From the NCBI RefSeq assembly GCF_000145035.1, contig NC_014387.1:3090001-3154000 (forward strand): 64,000 nucleotides of DNA. The letters run 5' to 3'. The stretch is from Butyrivibrio proteoclasticus B316 (GTDB lineage: Bacteria; Bacillota; Clostridia; Lachnospirales; Lachnospiraceae). The notes below the pieces were generated by a model. The model searched no databases and was not told the DNA's origin. It worked only from the letters and a program-made list of their open reading frames with translations. Position numbers and translations under genes: made by a program. Positions 23,956 through 33,328 of the stretch are shown here, piece by piece. The first letter of the stretch is position 1. The number at the start of each line of letters is the position of its first letter.

Positions 23956-26572
23956 TTGTCTTTTCCTTAAAAATCATCCCCGCAAATGACAGCATAAGTG
24001 CAACAGTCATAGGGTTGCATAAATGAAATACCCATTCTGTCATTCCAGCCACAACAAAACCTATTGTAATTGCAAAAGAAATCAGTGTGAGCGGATTCTT
24101 TTCTTTATTTTTCTTATACATACCAGCCCCGGATATGAGCGCTGCCAAAATCAATAGCACAAATACAACGCCTGTGATAATTCCATTATCATAAGCCACC
24201 TGAATATAGGTATTATGTGCGTGAACAGCTATCTCACCATTTGGAAGCTCGGCACCCATTGCCTCATGACCAAACATATTCATATCTTTCAAATATGAAT
24301 TAAAAATAGTAATTCGACCATTGGATATGACATCAAGTCTGTTGTCCACATCTACATACTCATTGAGTGTATCCATGAGCATAAGGTACTCAGCATGTGT
24401 AAATCCATTTGCTACAAGGTAATCTCCAACGGGCTGTGGAAGCAAAATTGCACCCTGCTGATAATATTCCTCAACAGAATTTTCTATTGGATATCCGTAA
24501 TTGTCCAGAACCGGCTGCCCTTTTTCATCATAATTGTATGTGTCAACAGGATAGAAATAATCGTCCGCCTCTATTCCCAAAATCTTAAGTCCAAAGAGAT
24601 TTACAAATCTCTCTACGCACATGAAATTAGGGTTATCCCATGACGCTCCGCCTCTTATACTGGCGTCAGCATCATCTATTACATAAAATACCGGTTGCGT
24701 AACTACAGTAGGAATGATTCTCTGAAGTGTAAATGCCGCAGGAAAACATACGATCACAGATACGAGCATTACAGCGATTATCCTGAAAAACTGCCGCTTA
24801 TACTGGCTTACAACAACGAGTAAAACTGCAAGAATTACTGCACATATTGCTACATAAGCTGTTCTCGACACAGTAAATATGGCGTAAGCCATGATCCATC
24901 CAAAAAGAATTATCTCTTTCCAGGCAGTTTTAAACAACTCAGTAAAATGTAATCCCTTTGGGAAAGCAACAACCTTTATGGCGAGCATTACAGTAGCAAC
25001 GGCGCCCATAAATGTAAGATACTCAGCTGTTACAGTAACTGTATGGAAAATAAATCCAAATCTTCCGCTCACATATCCGGGGAAGTATCTGTGCAAAAGC
25101 GAATATCCCAAAGATATCGCAAAATTCAGCATAAGCCCGCCTGAAAGAATCTTATACCAATCCTTCTTGCCGTTCCAATAATACAGTCTGAAATACAATC
25201 CGCCATAAATAAGAGTAAGGAATATTCCCCAGGTCCTTGTATTTCTAAATATGATAAGCATAGCAAACAACAGTATCAGAACGCATCCAAATACGCTGAT
25301 CCGTCTGCAGGTATTAAATACTTTTTTGCTACTTCGAATATTGTGCGTAATGCTTGATACAAGAGATCTTATCAGATTGATCACTACAAAGCCCGCAAGT
25401 ATCACGATTATGATCAGGTACTTAAGTGCCATGTTGTGAAGATCGAACTCTTTCTCATCGGGGCCAAGTACATTGGCTCTGTAATAACTGATCGCACCTA
25501 TACAGGAAACTATCAGCCACAGAAGATTATAAATATTAAATACATCTGTAAATGAAAACGTCAGTATGATCAGAAGCAAAAGGCATATGACCATACGTCT
25601 CTCAGACAAAGTGTGAAATATGTCATAGAGGCCGTTCATATAATCACTTGCATGCCATATAGCCAATGCTATCATCAGCATCTGAAGTGCATACACAATT
25701 CTGTTTTTCTCATTAATTCCATTCCAAAACGAAATACCAAACTTATGGCTTACAACCTTGTGATTGATTCCGTAAAATGCCATGCCGGCTGCGATAATGA
25801 GACCAATTTCATAAAAAATTATATCTGCCACCCTAAGATCAAAGACCTTTAGAGGAAATACCATTATCATAAGTGCTCCAAAGAATGCAGCAGCAATTGG
25901 ATTAGCTACAACTCTCAGAAGACTTTCTCCTGTAGACAAAGCATTTTTCTCCGGGAATTTCTTATAAAAAGCACCTGTGACCGCAAGTATTATAAAGCAC
26001 GCTAATGCAATAACAAGGATTGCACTAAGTGAAGCGCTCTTAGAAACCGGCATTCTGTAATTGTATCTTGCATAAATGTGCTGCCCGGGGATTTCTTCCC
26101 AGTTATAATAAAGACTGCCTACATATCCTGCCTCACCGGAAAGGTCTTCAAGACCTACAAGGTATTTGGATCTGCAGCCCTTAAGACCTATATAATACTC
26201 TTTTCCAACTTCCAGATTAAGCTCAAGAGGGACATTAATGAACCCCGGAAGGTCATGTCCATCAGTATCAATAAAAGTTCTCAGTATCTCAATTGCATTT
26301 TCATCATACACAGAAACGCCTATATATCTGCCATTTATCATTTCAGATACATAAACGTCTACACTGCTGAGCCTGTCATATTGAGTCACAAACTTCTGCA
26401 TTAGTGTGTATTCATAGTTAATAACACCGGAGTCTTGTGTATATTCTCCTCCTGCAGAATACTCTTTGACATTTGTCCATATTCTCAGTGGAAAAATACT
26501 GAGTATAGCCACAAGTGCAAGTAGTATTGTTGTTATAGTAATTGCCGTTTTCCTGCTGATTATTTGTCTCAT
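23948..26572 (-). CDS. O-antigen ligase/polymerase-like membrane protein with N-terminal extracytoplasmic domain
   Basis: An 874-residue polytopic protein. After one N-terminal helix comes a soluble, beta-rich stretch of about 150 residues, then about a dozen membrane segments, and a large extracytoplasmic loop ending in HAHNTYIQVAYDNG. That motif is the signature of the WaaL/Wzy_C superfamily, which joins undecaprenyl-diphosphate-linked glycans to each other or to an acceptor outside the membrane. The N-terminal domain is unusual; most family members are 400-500 residues. It overlaps the PglF-like gene by 8 bases, so it belongs to the same glycan. It may be a polymerase or a ligase to protein or another polymer; sequence alone does not decide. 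Confidence 0.85.
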   Translation of the reverse strand: MRQIISRKTAITITTILLALVAILSIFPLRIWTNVKEYSAGGEYTQDSGVINYEYTLMQKFVTQYDRLSSVDVYVSEMINGRYIGVSVYDENAIEILRTFIDTDGHDLPGFINVPLELNLEVGKEYYIGLKGCRSKYLVGLEDLSGEAGYVGSLYYNWEEIPGQHIYARYNYRMPVSKSASLSAILVIALACFIILAVTGAFYKKFPEKNALSTGESLLRVVANPIAAAFFGALMIMVFPLKVFDLRVADIIFYEIGLIIAAGMAFYGINHKVVSHKFGISFWNGINEKNRIVYALQMLMIALAIWHASDYMNGLYDIFHTLSERRMVICLLLLIILTFSFTDVFNIYNLLWLIVSCIGAISYYRANVLGPDEKEFDLHNMALKYLIIIVILAGFVVINLIRSLVSSITHNIRSSKKVFNTCRRISVFGCVLILLFAMLIIFRNTRTWGIFLTLIYGGLYFRLYYWNGKKDWYKILSGGLMLNFAISLGYSLLHRYFPGYVSGRFGFIFHTVTVTAEYLTFMGAVATVMLAIKVVAFPKGLHFTELFKTAWKEIILFGWIMAYAIFTVSRTAYVAICAVILAVLLVVVSQYKRQFFRIIAVMLVSVIVCFPAAFTLQRIIPTVVTQPVFYVIDDADASIRGGASWDNPNFMCVERFVNLFGLKILGIEADDYFYPVDTYNYDEKGQPVLDNYGYPIENSVEEYYQQGAILLPQPVGDYLVANGFTHAEYLMLMDTLNEYVDVDNRLDVISNGRITIFNSYLKDMNMFGHEAMGAELPNGEIAVHAHNTYIQVAYDNGIITGVVFVLLILAALISGAGMYKKNKEKNPLTLISFAITIGFVVAGMTEWVFHLCNPMTVALMLSFAGMIFKEKTNE

Positions 26573-26614
26573 TTTATCAAGTCCTTAATTATTAAAGGGC
26601 ACAAAAAGCCATCA

Positions 26615-28309
26615 TTAAATATTAACACACCTGTTATTCTTAATCAAATCGCTCACAGACCCAGTCGACATCAAAAGAGGAAACCCTGTCCAAAGATATA
26701 AGACATATCTTGGAAGATAAGTTGGCCCCAACAATACCGTAAGGAAAGTTAATGCAATTGGAATAAACGGTACTACCCTTTTGTAGTTCTTTTGTGAAAT
26801 GCGATACATAAAAGTAAACAAATATATGAGAAGCATTAGTCCCGGTGACAGCAGTAATGCCGCCACAGGATAATCATCATGAAATGTGCCTATAGAAATG
26901 TATCTATATATCCTGTCAATAGCCGGTATCAGGCTGTGCCTCTCTCCGGGCTGTTCAACTTCATAACCAAAATATGAGCTATGATCGTATGTAAAAGTAA
27001 AAACAGTTGTCCCTTTATAGACATTTATATCAGCTGCAGGATACCAATAACCATACGAAGTAAGCATCCAGCCGTTAAGATACGTCATAGGGTGCTTTTT
27101 CAAAAGAGAAAACCACAATTTCCAAAAGCTCTTTGAGTCCTGCTCATATTTCTCATTATTAAAGGCTACCTTAACAAGATCTGCCACTCTGGGAGTATAT
27201 AGGTCAAGATTAGTATCAGGAATATAGTCGCAAAGAGTACTTAGCTCATCTTGTGACAAACTCTCTTTATCATATGTATAGACTCTTGCCATCTGCATGA
27301 TTGGCACAGTCAGTTTTTCCTGATGATGAGTTCCTTCGCAGCCAAGCGCAGCTGACAATGCGGCAGAAATAATAACATACAGTATCACAGGAATAAGAAG
27401 CATTGGAACAATTGCCGTTTTGAGCTGCTTTCTGAAATAAAAAAGTGCAAATGGTATAAATACAAGATATGCATAGAAACCATTATGTCTGAAGCACGGT
27501 ACAAGCGCTGCCACACATATAAAAAGACCTATTTTTCTTTTATCTGAAATAAAACTTTGAGGATTCTCTGTAAGTTCTATCAAAAGAACTGTCAGAAGTA
27601 TGAGAAATGCGGAAAACAGTCCGTCCTTGCACGAACACAGTGTAAACATGACGATTGGTGGGAATACACCGTAATACAATATCCACAGTATTCTTCCCCT
27701 TTTTCCTATGAATCTCTTTCTCATAAAAGAAATAACATATGCAAAAACAGCTGTGATCACGAGCATCTGTATAAAGACATATGTTGCAATACCAAGATTC
27801 CAGGACCCGGTAAACTTATGAACGAGTGCAATAGTTCCGCCTAGAAGCAGCACGTGAACAAGAGGATGGTGCGTTGAAAAACTTCTGGTTATGACTTCCA
27901 TCAGTTCATCCTGTGCGTCATATACAAAAAATCCAGGATAAACTCCCAATAATACAGGCAGGTTAAGAGCAATAAGAATAATCCAGCTGATTAGAAAATC
28001 ATGTTTTCCCGGCTCTTCCCATTTCTGTCCAAATATCTTCTCAAGTCTGAAAGTTCCCATAAACTTCCTGCCATGGAAGCTCTGGGTATAATTATCCCAA
28101 ATATGTTTAGTATCAATTGTAAATACCAATATCATAAGTACTAATACTAATAAAGAATTCTGGTCAGATATATTTATGCTGTCGTTTTTTTCAAGCTGAT
28201 ATCCCCAGACTATAAAAGATGCTGATAAAACGCCAAATAAGCCTGACAAAAGCCAGGCTGATCTGTTAGCTCTTATTGTATCCTGATTCCCCAAATTACT
28301 TTTTTCCAT
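26615..28309 (-). CDS. DUF6020-like polytopic membrane protein, putative GT-C glycosyltransferase
   Basis: A protein of about 564 residues with roughly a dozen membrane segments. GVYPGFFVYDAQDELMEVI follows an early helix, and HHPLVH lies shortly after. An acidic YDxxDE-type motif in the first outer loop, followed by a His-Pro element, is the layout of GT-C transferases that use polyprenyl-phosphate sugars. I recognise it as DUF6020-like; no enzyme of the family is characterised to my knowledge. The start chosen overlaps the upstream GtrB-like gene by 14 bases; an ATG 24 bases earlier is possible, and neither has a strong ribosome site. The neighbouring GtrB-like donor synthase supports a role in extracytoplasmic sugar transfer. 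Confidence 0.65.
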   Translation of the reverse strand: MEKSNLGNQDTIRANRSAWLLSGLFGVLSASFIVWGYQLEKNDSINISDQNSLLVLVLMILVFTIDTKHIWDNYTQSFHGRKFMGTFRLEKIFGQKWEEPGKHDFLISWIILIALNLPVLLGVYPGFFVYDAQDELMEVITRSFSTHHPLVHVLLLGGTIALVHKFTGSWNLGIATYVFIQMLVITAVFAYVISFMRKRFIGKRGRILWILYYGVFPPIVMFTLCSCKDGLFSAFLILLTVLLIELTENPQSFISDKRKIGLFICVAALVPCFRHNGFYAYLVFIPFALFYFRKQLKTAIVPMLLIPVILYVIISAALSAALGCEGTHHQEKLTVPIMQMARVYTYDKESLSQDELSTLCDYIPDTNLDLYTPRVADLVKVAFNNEKYEQDSKSFWKLWFSLLKKHPMTYLNGWMLTSYGYWYPAADINVYKGTTVFTFTYDHSSYFGYEVEQPGERHSLIPAIDRIYRYISIGTFHDDYPVAALLLSPGLMLLIYLFTFMYRISQKNYKRVVPFIPIALTFLTVLLGPTYLPRYVLYLWTGFPLLMSTGSVSDLIKNNRCVNI

Positions 28310-29243
28310 CTTCCGTTGTCTCACGAATAACATATTGTGGATTCTTGTTCTGAGAAATATAAACTCTTCCCAGATATTCTCCGATCATTCCCAGCATGAG
28401 CATAAGCATTCCCCCAATAAAAATGACTGCGCTCATAAGTGCCGAAAATCCAACAGGAACATCCGGTCTTACAAATTTCTTGATAATTGTATAAATACCA
28501 TAAATGAAGCCAAGTGCAGCAAATGAACATCCTGTAAAAGTAGCTATTCTAAGAGGTTTGATACTAAAGGCAGTAAAGCCGTTTATCCACAGGCCAAGAA
28601 GCTTTGAAAAAGTATATCCGCTCTGACCCACCTCACGTTTTCTGTGATGAACGTCCACGTTCACTATATTTTTGGTTGTCCTAAGAACAAGACCAATTAC
28701 GTAAGGATATGAGCTCTCATATTTGACCATCTCATCTACAATAAACCTTCTGGCCGCAAAATAGCTTGATACATACAAATCCTTGGGCTTACCAAGCATT
28801 ATAGTTGCCATTGATTCATTCATGAAGGTTCCAAAATTTCTGAAAACGTTATGCTGCTTGTGTTCATATCTTGCATAAGCTACATCAGCACCATTTTCAA
28901 GTGCATCTATGAGTTTGAATACCTCGTCAGCAGGTGTCTGGCCATCATCATCAAGACAGACAACGTAGTCCCCATTTGCCCTTCCAAGTCCAGCCATAAG
29001 CGCCGCATGCTGTCCAAAGTTCTTGGCAAAATTGATTCCAAGAATATGTCCGTCAGATGCTTTTTTAACCTCCTGGCAAATGGCCTCCCAGGTATTATCA
29101 GGGGATCCGTCATTAACCAGGATAATATTATGGCTATAATCATCTCTTGTAGCCATGGTTCTGTCTATTTCATCTATTACTGAGCCAAGCGTTTTCTCTG
29201 ACCTGTAGCAGGGAATAACAAAGCTTATTACTTTTTCCGCCAT
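28296..29243 (-). CDS. GtrB/ArnC-like polyprenyl-phosphate GT2 glycosyltransferase
   Basis: A protein of 315 residues with an N-terminal GT-A domain (FVIPCYRSEKTL, LVNDGSPDNTW, and the DxD-bearing CLDDDGQTP) followed by two C-terminal membrane helices. This architecture belongs to enzymes such as GtrB, ArnC and DPM1, which make polyprenyl-phosphate-linked single sugars on the cytoplasmic face. GtrA, encoded four genes upstream, is the usual flippase for that product, and a GT-C-like gene follows directly. The ATG chosen has AGGTGA seven bases ahead; a TTG 18 bases upstream is less likely. The sugar could be the 4-amino-4,6-dideoxy sugar made by the nearby WecE-type aminotransferase. Confidence 0.88.
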   Translation of the reverse strand: MAEKVISFVIPCYRSEKTLGSVIDEIDRTMATRDDYSHNIILVNDGSPDNTWEAICQEVKKASDGHILGINFAKNFGQHAALMAGLGRANGDYVVCLDDDGQTPADEVFKLIDALENGADVAYARYEHKQHNVFRNFGTFMNESMATIMLGKPKDLYVSSYFAARRFIVDEMVKYESSYPYVIGLVLRTTKNIVNVDVHHRKREVGQSGYTFSKLLGLWINGFTAFSIKPLRIATFTGCSFAALGFIYGIYTIIKKFVRPDVPVGFSALMSAVIFIGGMLMLMLGMIGEYLGRVYISQNKNPQYVIRETTEDGKK

Positions 29244-29280
29244 CGGAATATCACCTTTCAAATTAAATGTATTTCCTGAT

Positions 29281-29808
29281 TTACAAATTATTCTCCATGA
29301 GTATCATATCACTTTTTTGACCATCACTACACAAAACCCCCGGCAAATCCTGATATTTAACAAAACCTGCTTTCGTATAACTCTTGATAGCAGCAGTATT
29401 ATAGCAAAAAGCCCTAAGGATCAGTCTCTTAATTCCAAGCTCATCTCTTGCATACTCAGTAGTCAAACAGGCTGTTTCATTTCCATAGCCCTTTCCAATA
29501 GCATCGTCCTCTCCGATAAAAATACCATATTCTGCCTCAGTTTTATCCTCATTTGTGTATCTTAAGTAAACACTTCCGACAGGTCTAAGATTATTTTTTT
29601 CCATGATGATCATCTGAACCACATCACCTGTAAATACAGATTTCTCAAGCCAGTTTTCATGAATCTCTCTGGTAAATACTTCCCTGTATACAAAATTGTC
29701 CCTGACTCTTGGATTATTACGCCACTTAACAACAAGATCAGTGTCCTCTCTTGTTATCATTCTAAGGCTCAAAAGTTTACCTGTTTTTAGTATCTCTATT
29801 TCACTCAT
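29281..29808 (-). CDS. GNAT family N-acetyltransferase (RimJ/RimL-like)
   Basis: A 175-residue GNAT domain protein: LRMITREDTDLVVKWRN at the start, EYGIFIGEDDAIGKGYGNEA-type acetyl-CoA loop near 92-110, and a C-terminal RAFCYNTAAIKSYTKAGF block. These are typical of RimJ/RimL-like proteins, which in sugar loci acetylate the 4-amino group of a nucleotide-linked deoxy sugar (WecD, PseH and similar). It overlaps the upstream membrane protein by 4 bases (ATGA) and lies two genes after a WecE-type aminotransferase, so N-acetylation of that aminotransferase's product is the simplest idea. It could also replace the missing PglD-type acetyltransferase. Confidence 0.82.
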   Translation of the reverse strand: MSEIEILKTGKLLSLRMITREDTDLVVKWRNNPRVRDNFVYREVFTREIHENWLEKSVFTGDVVQMIIMEKNNLRPVGSVYLRYTNEDKTEAEYGIFIGEDDAIGKGYGNETACLTTEYARDELGIKRLILRAFCYNTAAIKSYTKAGFVKYQDLPGVLCSDGQKSDMILMENNL

Positions 29809-31649
29809 TCCAATATATCTCTTTCCAATTTATAAATAGTAAAGGCATCCGCAATTTCATCCACTACATGCATTCTGATGTTTATGCCTTTTTCCTGATA
29901 ATAGTCAGATAACCATTCAATATCAAAGGCCTTATTCTGTACAAAATACGTATTATCGGATAGTAGTGCCTCCTGAGCATTATCAAAGCCTGCCCTTTCA
30001 AGCTTTTTATTATAAATAGGGCTCTTAGATGCCCATCCTCCCAAAAGGTCATGATTATCAAAGCTGTTATCGACTCTGTCAAACATTTTCTCTGAAAAAG
30101 TCGCTGCCTTTTGAACTGTTTCTCCTAGTGAAACACTGGTATACACATCTACAAGATAGTAGTTATCTGGGTTCTCGTCAAAATAATCATATAACGCATG
30201 GTATTTATTAAGCATGACCTGTCTGTCGTTATTTTCATTATTTATTATCTTTTCCTGCATGTATATACTAAGCGTACCTACTATACCCATAATAAGTACA
30301 AGGGTCCACACAATACTCTTTCTGATACTCTGATATTTGGATGTATCATCAACAAATATGGATACCAAAAACATCATTCCTATAAGAATAAGGATTTCTA
30401 TAATATAAAGTGGATGTGTGATACGTATAGGATCTCTTCCTCTTAGGATTATATACAGCCACAGCACGGATCTGCATGCAAAAAGAATTATTGTAAGACC
30501 TACACATAACAGCTTATGCCTATTCCCTTTTATGCTTCCGTGCAGAATATTAATAAGCAAAAACAGATACAACAATAAAACTCCGACATTCCATGGATAA
30601 TCAGTCATCGGATACTCATATGAAACAGGTTCTGACACATGATGAAGTCTGTAGACATACAGGGAAAATGCCTGTTTAAATCTTTGAGAAAACGATGCCT
30701 GCTCGCCCCTTGTTCTGGCTGCATAATCTGCAATTTTTCCCAGAATATCAGCATTTATCTCATCATCAAGTGCAAAATTATAGTTAACAAGTAGCTTCTG
30801 TTCACTCTCAGAAAGGCCTATACTGTCGTAAAAGGCTTTGTTTTCTGCATAATCCGGAATGTACTGGAAATCATACAGCTCAGTTCTGTTATCAAAAAAC
30901 CTGTTAAATTCCTTCCAGTCCGATCTTGAATATGCAATTTTATGAATTCCACTGCTTACAAAAAGCCCAAGAAGGATAATCAGGCATAGCAAGGTGTATT
31001 TACTTAGCAGCTTTTTCTTAGCACCGTTACCGGATGCAGCCATGCATTTCCTGTTATAAGATTCTAGCATTGCCCACTTGATCAGAATTGCAACTCCTAC
31101 CATAGGAAGTGTTAAAAGAAGCATCTCTGACCTTATTAAGTAAGCAAGTATTATAAATATCACAGAGGTAATGCGGCTCTTTCTGTCATTCTCGTCCGAC
31201 ATGAGTATCAAAAATGCAGCAGTAGCAGATAATAACCCACAAACTACCGTGTATTGCACATACAAAAGATGCGGCCAGAAAAAGCCCAAAATAACAGCAA
31301 AAGAAGCTACTGCATAGAAAAATCTCGATACATTATCGTGTGCCCAATCTTCTATTTTCATCACAATAATGAACAGGCATAAGTATTGGAGTGCACATAA
31401 AAAGATGCCGTACCAGTCAAGATTTATCCCTGTTCTATATAAAACAGAGATAAATAAACCAATTGGATACAGCATCTGTATATTGTGTCCCTCAGGCACG
31501 CCTGTATAGGCACCCGAAAGAATATCTTTCATCAGTACATCATCGTTGAGATCGAAAAAATAGTCACCAAATATAAGTGTCACTACCATTACAGCCAGTA
31601 CTGCCACAGCGGATACTATTAAGCTCATAAACTTCCGTGACTTTCTCAT
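29805..31649 (-). CDS. Polytopic membrane protein, putative GT-C-like
   Basis: About 614 residues with 10-12 hydrophobic segments and a soluble C-terminal part of about 150 residues. After the first helix the chain reads FFDLNDDVLMKDILSG, an acidic cluster placed like the catalytic Asp motif of GT-C enzymes. I do not recognise a named family. GGGGTG precedes the ATG chosen; a GTG six bases upstream is the alternative. It lies between a WecE-type aminotransferase and a GNAT gene and overlaps the latter, so it belongs to the same module. Sugar transfer outside the membrane is inferred from layout alone. Confidence 0.6.
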   Translation of the reverse strand: MRKSRKFMSLIVSAVAVLAVMVVTLIFGDYFFDLNDDVLMKDILSGAYTGVPEGHNIQMLYPIGLFISVLYRTGINLDWYGIFLCALQYLCLFIIVMKIEDWAHDNVSRFFYAVASFAVILGFFWPHLLYVQYTVVCGLLSATAAFLILMSDENDRKSRITSVIFIILAYLIRSEMLLLTLPMVGVAILIKWAMLESYNRKCMAASGNGAKKKLLSKYTLLCLIILLGLFVSSGIHKIAYSRSDWKEFNRFFDNRTELYDFQYIPDYAENKAFYDSIGLSESEQKLLVNYNFALDDEINADILGKIADYAARTRGEQASFSQRFKQAFSLYVYRLHHVSEPVSYEYPMTDYPWNVGVLLLYLFLLINILHGSIKGNRHKLLCVGLTIILFACRSVLWLYIILRGRDPIRITHPLYIIEILILIGMMFLVSIFVDDTSKYQSIRKSIVWTLVLIMGIVGTLSIYMQEKIINNENNDRQVMLNKYHALYDYFDENPDNYYLVDVYTSVSLGETVQKAATFSEKMFDRVDNSFDNHDLLGGWASKSPIYNKKLERAGFDNAQEALLSDNTYFVQNKAFDIEWLSDYYQEKGINIRMHVVDEIADAFTIYKLERDILE

Positions 31650-31688
31650 GATCACCCCAACTCTTATTTTTTTGATCAGGCTACGTAA

Positions 31689-32825
31689 TTAGCTGAACTT
31701 GTAGTACTCCTTGACTCTCATAACTACTTCATCAAGATCTTCATTTGTAAGTTTGTAGTACATTGGGAGTCTTAACAGCCTCTCACTCTCTCTTGTTGTG
31801 TACTTATCTTCTCCTCTGAATTCACCATAGATAAGTCCTGCCTTGGAAGAATGAAGAGGTACGTAATGAGAAGCAGGAAGTATGTCGTTGCTGGTAAGAT
31901 ACTTAATAAGTCCGCTTCTCTCTTCAAGATCCTTACATTTAATGTAGAACATATGCGCATTATGTACGCATTCCTTCGGAACAACCGGAAGTTCGATAAG
32001 GCCCTTTTCCTCCAGTGGTCTAAGAGCATTGTAATATCTGTTCCAATGGTCCATTCTGGCGTCATTGATCTCATCGGCCTTCTCAAGCTGTGCATACAGA
32101 TAAGCAGCATTCATTTCACTTGGAAGGTAAGAAGATCCTGGCTCTATCCAGCTGTATTTATCAACTTTGCCAAGTTTATAAAGAGTACGGTTAGTTCCCT
32201 TTTCTCTGATAATGATAGCGTCGTCAACATACTTCTCATCTCTTAAAAGAAGTGCTCCGCCTTCTCCCATACTGTAGTTCTTGGTCTCATGGAAGCTAAA
32301 GTTACCAAAGTCACCTATTGAGCCGAGAGCTCTTCCTTTGTATGTGGACATAACGCCCTGAGCAGCATCTTCGATAACTATCAGGTTATGCCTCTTGGCA
32401 ATATCCATGATAGTGTCCATCTCGCAGGCAACACCAGCATAGTGAACAGGAACAATTGCCTTAGTTTTGGGAGTAATAGCCTGCTCAATAAGATTCTCAT
32501 CTATATTCATTGTATCAGGTCTGATGTCTACGAAAACTACCTTGGCTCCCCTAAGGACAAAAGCGTTTGCTGTAGAAACAAAGGTATAGGATGGAAGGAT
32601 AACTTCATCTCCTTCCTTGATCCCAGCAAGGATAGCTGACATCTCTGTAGCATGTGTGCAGGATGTTGTAAGAAGTGCCTTAGTTACTCCTGTCTTCTTC
32701 TCAATCCATTCATTTGCCTTGGCAGTATATGGACCATCACCACATATTTTCTGATTCTCAACGCATTCCTTGATATACTCAAATTCTTTTCCAGTAAATG
32801 GAGGTACATTAAAATTGATACGCAT
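31689..32825 (-). CDS. WecE/RffA-like dTDP-4-keto-6-deoxyglucose aminotransferase
   Basis: A 378-residue DegT/DnrJ/EryC1 aminotransferase opening INFNVPPFTGKE, the N-terminal signature of WecE/RffA. IEDAAQGVMSTYKGR (151-165) and Lys182 in SFHETKNYSMGEGG supply the PLP site. WecE makes dTDP-4-amino-4,6-dideoxygalactose (dTDP-Fuc4N) from dTDP-4-keto-6-deoxyglucose. The dTDP-sugar genes rmlA and rmlB are not in the window, so the substrate must come from elsewhere in the genome. GAGG lies just before the ATG, and GtrA is encoded 3 bases upstream. Use of a UDP-linked keto sugar is a less likely option. Confidence 0.87.
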   Translation of the reverse strand: MRINFNVPPFTGKEFEYIKECVENQKICGDGPYTAKANEWIEKKTGVTKALLTTSCTHATEMSAILAGIKEGDEVILPSYTFVSTANAFVLRGAKVVFVDIRPDTMNIDENLIEQAITPKTKAIVPVHYAGVACEMDTIMDIAKRHNLIVIEDAAQGVMSTYKGRALGSIGDFGNFSFHETKNYSMGEGGALLLRDEKYVDDAIIIREKGTNRTLYKLGKVDKYSWIEPGSSYLPSEMNAAYLYAQLEKADEINDARMDHWNRYYNALRPLEEKGLIELPVVPKECVHNAHMFYIKCKDLEERSGLIKYLTSNDILPASHYVPLHSSKAGLIYGEFRGEDKYTTRESERLLRLPMYYKLTNEDLDEVVMRVKEYYKFS

Positions 32826-32828
32826 AAA

Positions 32829-33320
32829 TTACTCCTCTGAAGCCAGATTCTCTGACTGGCCCGGTTTCTTAAAGACAATCAGTTTACTGATAATATAGTT
32901 AAGTGCTATTACAACAAATGTAGCGCCAAGTTTTACAGGCATCTTCGGAAGTCCAAGCCATGTAATAAAGATCAGTATCAAAAGATCTTCAACTACAAGT
33001 GTAAAAAGTCTTCCTAATGTAAAAGATCCAGCCTGTTTCAGAAAATCTTTTTTGGTTTCTACCTTTCCATCAAATACCCATGTCCTGTTGGTAAAAAACT
33101 GGAATGCTACACATATCACCCAGTCGATAGAGTTATTGACCACCTCATTAATGTGCATCACACTATCCATGAACCAAAAAAGAAAAATGCTCAAAAAGAA
33201 AGTAAGTCCTCCAAAAAAGAGGTACAGCAAACCTTCTTTATGCTTCTTGTAAAAAGGTTCAAATATATTCAGAATGGGCAAAGACATGATTTTGTCAAAA
33301 ATATCTTTCTTTTCTCTCAT
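32829..33320 (-). CDS. GtrA family membrane protein
   Basis: A 163-residue protein with four membrane helices and the GtrA pattern: FLFFGGLTFFLS-like first helix, NEVVNNSIDWV and FFTNRTWVFDGK in the middle, then two further helices. GtrA proteins are thought to flip polyprenyl-phosphate-linked single sugars to the outer face, working with a GtrB-like synthase and a GT-C transferase. All three kinds of partner are encoded within 7 kb. Length is slightly above the usual 120-150 residues because of an N-terminal cytoplasmic segment (IFDKIMSLPILNIFEPFYKK). It abuts the WecE-type gene. Confidence 0.88.
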   Translation of the reverse strand: MREKKDIFDKIMSLPILNIFEPFYKKHKEGLLYLFFGGLTFFLSIFLFWFMDSVMHINEVVNNSIDWVICVAFQFFTNRTWVFDGKVETKKDFLKQAGSFTLGRLFTLVVEDLLILIFITWLGLPKMPVKLGATFVVIALNYIISKLIVFKKPGQSENLASEE

Positions 33321-33328
33321 AACTGCAA

